Positions 6,671 through 11,417 of a stretch of 11,417 nt of DNA are shown in pieces (the first letter of the stretch is position 1; each line of letters begins with the position of its first letter). Both the position numbers and the translations under genes were made by a program. The notes under the pieces are model-generated. The model worked only from the letters and a program-made list of their open reading frames with translations. It did no database searches and was not told the DNA's origin. The stretch is from contig JAAZVD010000023.1 of assembly GCA_018623785.1 (NCBI GenBank), positions 1 to 11,417 of the forward strand, in the 5' to 3' direction. This stretch comes from Bacteroidota bacterium (GTDB taxonomy: Bacteria > Bacteroidota > Rhodothermia > Rhodothermales > UBA10348).

Positions 6671-6982
6671 ATGAGCGAACGCAACGGACTGACGGTAGCC
6701 GAACGGCTGGGAATGGTCAATTACCGGAACCAGGGACGCTCCGATGCGCGGGCGCACATTGAGGTGAATACCGATATATGCAATTCGACGTGCCCCCATA
6801 AATGCACCACGCGTGTGTGCCCTGCCAAGTGCTACACGCTTGATGATCAAGGCAATGTGCACTTCCAGTTTGAGGACTGCATAGAGTGCGGAACGTGTCT
6901 GTACGCGTGCGATCAGGGCGCAGTAAGCTGGAAATTCCCACATCCGGAGGAGGGAAGGGGAGTCAACTGGACGTTGGGCTAA
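6671..6982 (+). CDS. fixX: FixX ferredoxin-like subunit
   Basis: Predicted 103-residue small Fe-S protein that partners FixC, replacing the ferredoxin domain of single-chain ETF-QO. The family pattern is clear: CPAKCYTL, then FQFEDCIECGTCLYACDQGAVSWKFP and a GRGVNW near the end. It has nine cysteines at 37, 41, 45, 50, 54, 70, 73, 76 and 80. The second group (C70-x2-C73-x2-C76-x3-C80) is a regular 4Fe-4S set. The first group has unusual spacing (x3, x3, x4, x3). About 30 N-terminal residues precede the cysteines. It starts 55 bases after fixC and is the last gene of the plus-strand unit, converging on clpC. Confidence 0.93.
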   Translation: MSERNGLTVAERLGMVNYRNQGRSDARAHIEVNTDICNSTCPHKCTTRVCPAKCYTLDDQGNVHFQFEDCIECGTCLYACDQGAVSWKFPHPEEGRGVNWTLG

Positions 6983-7026
6983 GCGTCTGTAACCGTGAGG
7001 ACTCTGCCAACCCTAGAGAAAGGTCC

Positions 7027-7041
7027 GGGGCCAGTGGCCTT
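7027..7041. terminator. weak hairpin between convergent fixX and clpC
   Basis: GGCC-AGT-GGCC (7029-7039), extendable by two G-T pairs, lies in the 76-base gap between the ends of fixX and clpC. The loop is tight and no good T-run follows on either strand. It is the only candidate bidirectional terminator seen here. Confidence 0.22.
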
Positions 7042-7058
7042 AGAAGTACTCCTTGATC

Positions 7059-9788
7059 TTACTTTGCGCCCTTTCCGGTGGGTTCATCCTGTTCTGTAGC
7101 CTGCTCACTGCGCTCCTCGGCCTCAGCCGTCGCTTCCTCTTTGTGTTCGTCGCCGGCTGCCCCGTCTGGCGCTGCATCTGCGGTAGGTCCTTCTTCAGAA
7201 TCTTCCTCTGACGCTGGTAACTCGGGCTTGGCTACATCAGCCGATTTCTTTTTACTGCCTGCTTTCGTCTTTTTCTTGCGAAAGGAGAGTTCTCCTGTAT
7301 CCTTTTTCTCGTCGTAGGAAATAACAAGCGTATCATTTTCTCCCAAGTCGTGTCCGAGGATAGCCTCAGCCATCGGATCCTCTACGTACTTCTGTATGGC
7401 ACGACGCAGGGGGCGGGCGCCGAATTTGGCATCGTACCCTTTCTCCACGAGGAATATTTTCGCGGTATCCTCCAGTTCCACAGTCACTCCAACGTCAAGG
7501 GCACGGCCGAACAGCTCAGCAGCCATGATGTCGATGATCTCGTGGATATGCTTCTTCTCGAGCGGATGGAAGACAATGACATCGTCAATCCGATTCAGGA
7601 ATTCCGGATTGAAAACACGTTTTAGGGCGTCCTCAACTGTCGATTTCAGGGTCTGATAATTGAACTCCTGATCGCTTTGTGAGAAACCGATACCCTTACC
7701 AAGGTTCTTGATGTCGCGTGCCCCGATGTTCGAGGTCATGATGATGATCGTGTTCCGGAAATCCACCTTCCGTCCGAGACCATCGGTCAAGAGACCGTCG
7801 TCGAGGACCTGCAAAAGGATATTGAACACATCGGGGTGTGCCTTCTCGATCTCATCGAGGAGGACGACAGAGTAGGGCTTGCGTCGGACCTTTTCCGTCA
7901 ACTGACCGCCCTCCTCGTATCCCACGTACCCGGGAGGCGCACCGACGAGACGTGACACGGAGAACTTCTCCATGTACTCGCTCATGTCCATACGGATTAG
8001 GGCATCCTGCGAATCAAACAGATACTGCGTCAGCTTCTTGGCCAATTCCGTCTTGCCGACCCCCGTCGGTCCGAGGAAGATGAAGGAGCCGATCGGGCGC
8101 TTGGGATCCTTCAGGCCTGCACGTGTACGGCGGATAGACCGGGCCAATTTGCGTATGGCCTCATCCTGGCCAATTACCTGTCCTTGAAGCTCGATCTCCA
8201 TATTGAGGAGCTTCTTCGTTTCAGGCTCTGAAATTTTATCGACGGGGACTCCCGTCATCATGGCAACTACTTCGGCAATGTCCTGCGGGCCCACATCATG
8301 GACCTCGCTTTCGGCCTTTTCTTCCCATTCCCGTTTTGCCTGGTCCAGCTTCTCAAGAAGTTTTTTCTCCTTGTCCCGCAGTTGAGCCGCTTCCTCAAAT
8401 TTCTGGCTCTTGACCACCTGGTTCTTATCCTCGCGGACCGCCTCAATCTCAGTTTCGAGATTCAGAATGACCTCAGGTACCTTGATATTATTCAGGTGGA
8501 CGCGGGCACCTGCTTCATCGAGTACATCGATGGCTTTGTCCGGGAGGTAACGATCAGAAATATAGCGCTCCGACAGCTTTACCGTCAGTTCGACGGCTTC
8601 GTCGGTGTAGTTGACGTTGTGATGCTGCTCGTATTTGTCACGGATATTGCGCAGGATCTCAACGGTCTCTTCCGGAGTGGCGGGATCGACCAGAATCTTC
8701 TGGAAGCGCCGATCGAGCGCACCATCTTTTTCAATGTGCTGCCGGTATTCGTCGAGTGTCGTCGCCCCGATGCACTGGATTTCTCCGCGAGCAAGAGCCG
8801 GTTTGAACATGTTGGACGCATCAAGACTGCCGGATGCCCCACCGGCCCCGACAATGGTGTGCAACTCATCGATGAACAGGATCACGTCGGGGCTTTTCTC
8901 CAGTTCATTCATGACCGCCTTCATGCGCTCCTCGAACTGGCCGCGATACTTGGTTCCCGCCACCAGCGCCGCCAGGTCCAGTGTCACGACGCGTTTATCG
9001 AATAGCACACGACTCACTTTCCGGCCCACGATGCGCATGGCCAAGCCCTCGGCGATGGCGGTCTTACCAACCCCTGGCTCTCCAATGAGGACCGGGTTAT
9101 TCTTCTTGCGCCGGGACAGCACCTGTGCCACACGTTCAATTTCCTCTTCACGGCCGACCACCGGGTCCAGCTTGTTTTCGACAGCCAATGCGGTCAGATC
9201 CCTCCCAAAATTATCCAGGACGGGTGTCTTGCTTTTGTCGGCCTTCCCTTCGCGACCCTTCCCACCGGAACTGCGACCTGGACCGGAGGAGGAACCGGTA
9301 CTTCCGCCGCCACTCGGCGCACCCGCGCTGGCGCGCGAGGCTGGAGCCTTGCCACTAATGATGGTGTCAAGTTCAGACCGGACGGCGTCGTATGTCACGG
9401 AAAATCCTTGCTGCAGTATCTGAGCTGCCAGATTTTCGTCGTCCCGGAGCAGGGACAGCAGCAAGTGCTCTGTGCCGATGACGTCGCTCTTGTATAGTTT
9501 GGCCTCGAGATAGGTAATTTTGAGAACCTTCTCAGCCTGCTTCGTCAGTGGAATATTACCAACGGTTAGTGTTCCGCCGGTGCTTCGTACGGTATCCTCG
9601 ATGGATTTCTTAAGCTTGAAAAGATCGCATCCAAGGTTACCAAGGATTTTGACTGCGATACCCTCGCCTTCGCGGATGATACCCAGCAGCAAGTGCTCAG
9701 TACCTATGTAGTCGTGACCGAGACGGATGGCTTCTTCCCGGCTGTAGGAGATGACGTCTCGGACTCGATTTGAGAAATTTCCTTCCAT
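7059..9788 (-). CDS. clpC: ClpC-type AAA+ unfoldase of the ClpCP protease
   Basis: Predicted 909-residue class I Hsp100 ATPase that unfolds proteins and feeds them to ClpP. Domains in order: two Clp N-terminal repeats (about 5-140, with GTEHLLL at 29-35 and 105-111); a Gly/Ser-rich linker (146-187); D1 with Walker A GEPGVGKT 236-243 and Walker B VILFIDE 302-308; a UVR-like middle segment (about 450-485, [15 protein letters not shown]); D2 with Walker A GPTGVGKT 573-580 and Walker B VVLLDE 641-646; a ClpP-docking IGF loop at 700-702; and the D2 small domain to about 832. After that comes a lysine-rich then acidic Ala/Glu tail of about 75 residues. UVR placement and the IGF loop favour ClpC over ClpB and ClpA. 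The ATG at 9788 follows an A-rich leader. No adaptor or clpP lies in the window. Confidence 0.97.
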   Translation of the reverse strand: MEGNFSNRVRDVISYSREEAIRLGHDYIGTEHLLLGIIREGEGIAVKILGNLGCDLFKLKKSIEDTVRSTGGTLTVGNIPLTKQAEKVLKITYLEAKLYKSDVIGTEHLLLSLLRDDENLAAQILQQGFSVTYDAVRSELDTIISGKAPASRASAGAPSGGGSTGSSSGPGRSSGGKGREGKADKSKTPVLDNFGRDLTALAVENKLDPVVGREEEIERVAQVLSRRKKNNPVLIGEPGVGKTAIAEGLAMRIVGRKVSRVLFDKRVVTLDLAALVAGTKYRGQFEERMKAVMNELEKSPDVILFIDELHTIVGAGGASGSLDASNMFKPALARGEIQCIGATTLDEYRQHIEKDGALDRRFQKILVDPATPEETVEILRNIRDKYEQHHNVNYTDEAVELTVKLSERYISDRYLPDKAIDVLDEAGARVHLNNIKVPEVILNLETEIEAVREDKNQVVKSQKFEEAAQLRDKEKKLLEKLDQAKREWEEKAESEVHDVGPQDIAEVVAMMTGVPVDKISEPETKKLLNMEIELQGQVIGQDEAIRKLARSIRRTRAGLKDPKRPIGSFIFLGPTGVGKTELAKKLTQYLFDSQDALIRMDMSEYMEKFSVSRLVGAPPGYVGYEEGGQLTEKVRRKPYSVVLLDEIEKAHPDVFNILLQVLDDGLLTDGLGRKVDFRNTIIIMTSNIGARDIKNLGKGIGFSQSDQEFNYQTLKSTVEDALKRVFNPEFLNRIDDVIVFHPLEKKHIHEIIDIMAAELFGRALDVGVTVELEDTAKIFLVEKGYDAKFGARPLRRAIQKYVEDPMAEAILGHDLGENDTLVISYDEKKDTGELSFRKKKTKAGSKKKSADVAKPELPASEEDSEEGPTADAAPDGAAGDEHKEEATAEAEERSEQATEQDEPTGKGAK

Positions 9789-9803
9789 GAAGCTTTTTTA
9801 TTG

Positions 9804-9829
9804 CCGGGACGGTACGTGACCGTTTCCGG
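9804..9829. repeat. imperfect inverted repeat upstream of clpC
   Basis: CCGG-G-ACGGT-ACGTG-ACCGT-TT-CCGG: an exact five-base inverted arm pair (9809-9813 and 9819-9823) inside a four-base outer pair (9804-9807 and 9826-9829). It lies 16 bases from the clpC ATG. It may be an operator or a 5' leader hairpin. It matches neither the CIRCE nor the CtsR site as I know them. Confidence 0.4.
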
Positions 9830-9923
9830 GGCAGAATGAGGTAGAGGATGACCGTCGAGTGCACGAAGAAGCGCCGGCTATCGCCCCGCTGAAGTACGAC
9901 TCACCGGGAGGGACGCCGGCTTC

Positions 9924-10301
9924 TCAGGCTGAAAAGCTGGAGCCACACCCACAGGTCGCTGTCGCGTTGGGGTTGTCGAAGGTGAAGCCGCGTGCGTCGA
10001 GCCCGTCCTGATAATCCACCGTGGTGCCCATCAGGTACAGTCCATGGCGTTTGTCCATATAAACCTGGATGCCATCCACGCTGAATTCAATGTCCTGGTC
10101 GCGTTTGCGATCAAACCCGAGGATATAACTCATGCCTGAGCATCCACCGCCCTTGGCGCCCACCCGCAGGTGGTATCCATCCGGGATGTTCTTGCCAGCC
10201 ATGATTTTGCGGATTTCTTCAGCAGCCCGTGCGGTAAGTGTTACCGGTCCGGTGCTCTCCACGTTGCGGTCGCTTGCCTTCTCTGCTACAGCCGTACTCA
10301 T
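9924..10301 (-). CDS. A-type iron-sulfur carrier protein (IscA/SufA/ErpA family)
   Basis: Predicted 125-residue A-type Fe-S carrier. The three ligand cysteines are C54 in GGGCSGMSY, and C117 and C119 in TCGCGSSFSA, the canonical C-terminal sequence. TLTARAAEEI at 21-30 is the usual family start, preceded by a polar tail of about 20 residues. ATG 10299-10301 (MSTAVAEK) is chosen; a methionine 18 codons upstream exists but gives a longer, unconserved start. Function is cluster delivery to apo-enzymes in the cytoplasm. It is the more canonical of the two A-type carriers in the window. It lies between the amidohydrolase and clpC, with gaps of 115 and 135 bases, so it may be transcribed alone. Which of IscA, SufA or ErpA it is cannot be assigned. 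Confidence 0.93.
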   Translation of the reverse strand: MSTAVAEKASDRNVESTGPVTLTARAAEEIRKIMAGKNIPDGYHLRVGAKGGGCSGMSYILGFDRKRDQDIEFSVDGIQVYMDKRHGLYLMGTTVDYQDGLDARGFTFDNPNATATCGCGSSFSA

Positions 10302-10416
10302 GTTGCATGAAGCCCGCGGGGGCCTGTCTGGTTCGGTTCCTACACCATTTTGCAACGATGCCCACCGGGGGCTGTTCCGCTTTGACAGCGCTTACAAAGG
10401 CTCTTGTCAGGTGATA

Positions 10417-11417
10417 TTACCCGGCTTTGCGCCGGAGCAGCCGCATCAGGGCTTTTGACATGACGATGGCGGCCGGTGCCATCACGTTTTCATCGATGTC
10501 GAATCGAGAATCGTGTAAGGCGTGGGCAGTCTCTGGACTACTGCAGGTACCTATCCGAATCAGTGCCCCGGGAGCGTGCTGCAAATAATGGGCGAAGTCC
10601 TCGGCTCCCATGCTGGGGACCGGAATATTGAAGATGGCCTGCTTGCCATGTGTTTCCTCGATGGCCTCCCGCATGACATGAATCAATTCACCATCATTGA
10701 TTACCGGGGGAGATCCCAGATCGAAATCCACGGCGACCCGTGCGCCGTGTCCTTCACCGACGTACTTGGCCGTCCGTTCAATCTGCTTTTTGAAGATCTC
10801 TCGGTCTTCGTTGGCCGTACAACGGAACGTTCCTCCAAACTCAGCTTCGTCAGGAATCACGTTGTATGCTTCACCGGCGTGCATACGGCAGATGGCAACG
10901 ATCGCCGGCCTGCGTGGATCAGAAATCCGGCCGAGCATCTGGTACAGGTCGGACATGATTTGTGTAGCGATCCAGATGGGATCGGTCGCCTGATGTGGAC
11001 GGGCAGAGTGTCCGGTAGATGCTGCCAGCACCCGGACACGGAATCGATCAGCTGATGCCGTTACGGCTCCGGTCATCAGACCGAACCTACCCGCAGCTAC
11101 GGTAGGGTCCACGTGGGAGGCATAGACAGCGGAGACGTCATCCATGATTCCCGCTTCAACCATCAAGGGCGCGCCGCTCGGGATTCCTTCCTCGTTGGGC
11201 TGGAAGAAAACCCGAACGGTGCCATGAATATCGTCTCGGTGATGGTCTAGATATACGGCAACACCGATCGCTATGGCGGTGTGGGCATCGTGACCACACA
11301 AATGAGCCACACCCTCATGCCGGGATGTATATGGAGTTTCGCTTTGCTCCGTTATGGGTAGTGCATCAATATCCGCCCGGTAAGCCACGGTGGGTCCGGG
11401 ATGATATCCCTTGATGT
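10417..11417 (-). CDS. M20D-family amidohydrolase/peptidase, 5' end cut by window edge
   Basis: Predicted metal-dependent amidohydrolase of the M20D group (hippurate, N-acetyl amino acid or IAA-amino acid hydrolases). The visible part has 332 residues plus stop; the frame runs to the right edge, so roughly 60 N-terminal residues are missing. Motifs seen: RADIDALPI near the edge, HLCGHDAH (a Cys and His metal ligands), QPNEEG (catalytic and ligand glutamates), ASHVDP (ligand His), GHSARPH in the lid domain, GAEDFAHYL, and HDSRFDIDEN with the last ligand His. A GTG at 11386-11388 looks like a start but is inside the conserved PTVAYRADIDALPI strand, so it is internal. Its substrate cannot be told, and no partner gene is adjacent. 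It is not preceded by a signal peptide in the visible part. Confidence 0.92.
   Translation of the reverse strand, partial: IKGYHPGPTVAYRADIDALPITEQSETPYTSRHEGVAHLCGHDAHTAIAIGVAVYLDHHRDDIHGTVRVFFQPNEEGIPSGAPLMVEAGIMDDVSAVYASHVDPTVAAGRFGLMTGAVTASADRFRVRVLAASTGHSARPHQATDPIWIATQIMSDLYQMLGRISDPRRPAIVAICRMHAGEAYNVIPDEAEFGGTFRCTANEDREIFKKQIERTAKYVGEGHGARVAVDFDLGSPPVINDGELIHVMREAIEETHGKQAIFNIPVPSMGAEDFAHYLQHAPGALIRIGTCSSPETAHALHDSRFDIDENVMAPAAIVMSKALMRLLRRKAG

Noticed and set aside
8298..9005. 235-codon plus-strand open frame opposite clpC
   Set aside because: It is the antisense of the ClpC D1 and middle domain, with no recognisable domain of its own.
8635..9423. 262-codon plus-strand open frame opposite clpC
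   Set aside because: It lies wholly antisense to a strongly conserved AAA+ coding region and has the Arg/Ser/Pro-rich composition expected of a shadow frame.
9456..9698. Repeated 15-base string CAGCAGCAAGTGCTC (9456-9470 and 9684-9698)
   Set aside because: It encodes the EHLLL core of the two Clp N-terminal repeats, so protein duplication explains it.
9868..9923. Inverted repeat (GAAGCGCCGGC ... GCCGGCTTC) just after the second A-type carrier as its terminator
   Set aside because: The arms have a two-base bulge and a loop of about 36 bases, and no T-run follows on the minus strand.
10302..10416. Promoter or riboswitch in the gap between the amidohydrolase and the second A-type carrier
   Set aside because: Only a distant GTTGCA/TGCAAC pair and a short GC stem were found; no spaced promoter pair or known riboswitch core could be supported.
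11386..11388. GTG as the start of the amidohydrolase
   Set aside because: The frame continues to the edge, and the residues before it (GYHPGPTVAYRADIDALPI) are part of the conserved M20 core strand.

Overview
The window looks like ordinary chromosome from a Bacteroidota/Rhodothermota-type bacterium of moderately high GC. This rests on recognised protein features: a ClpC whose N-terminus ([13 protein letters not shown]...) resembles those of Rhodothermota, Chlorobi and Bacteroidota, a HemW N-terminus of Bacteroides style, A-rich leaders without clear Shine-Dalgarno sequences, and a possible TTTG-N19-TAnnTTTG-like promoter. The taxonomic call is an inference. No mobile element, CRISPR array, rRNA or tRNA was seen.

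Layout. (1) At the left edge, an A-type Fe-S carrier gene (168-518, +) may overlap the tail of a truncated upstream gene. (2) It converges on a four-gene minus-strand unit, transcribed from 3323 down to 584: a small exported probable outer-membrane beta-barrel protein, the radical-SAM heme chaperone hemW, and two tandem DUF192 lipoproteins. (3) Divergent from this, 3460-6982 on the plus strand holds a complete fixABCX-type set: both ETF subunits, the FAD quinone oxidoreductase FixC and the ferredoxin-like FixX. (4) It converges on a minus-strand series: an M20D-family amidohydrolase cut by the right edge, a second A-type Fe-S carrier, and a 909-residue ClpC unfoldase.

How they fit. FixA and FixB form the flavin heterodimer. 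FixC with FixX replaces the single-chain ETF-quinone oxidoreductase and feeds electrons to the quinone pool. In some organisms such complexes bifurcate NADH electrons between quinone and ferredoxin or flavodoxin; in others they serve acyl-CoA or related dehydrogenases. The two A-type carriers and HemW are maturation factors for Fe-S and heme enzymes, so the window leans towards redox cofactors, but a functional link between the units is not demonstrated.

The most notable item is the full FixABCX set, with a substitution in FixC's FAD motif and unusual cysteine spacing in FixX. Other points are the tandem DUF192 lipoproteins next to hemW, the charged tail of ClpC, an inverted repeat in front of clpC, and a hairpin between fixA and fixB. 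I found no clear case for a wholly new system.
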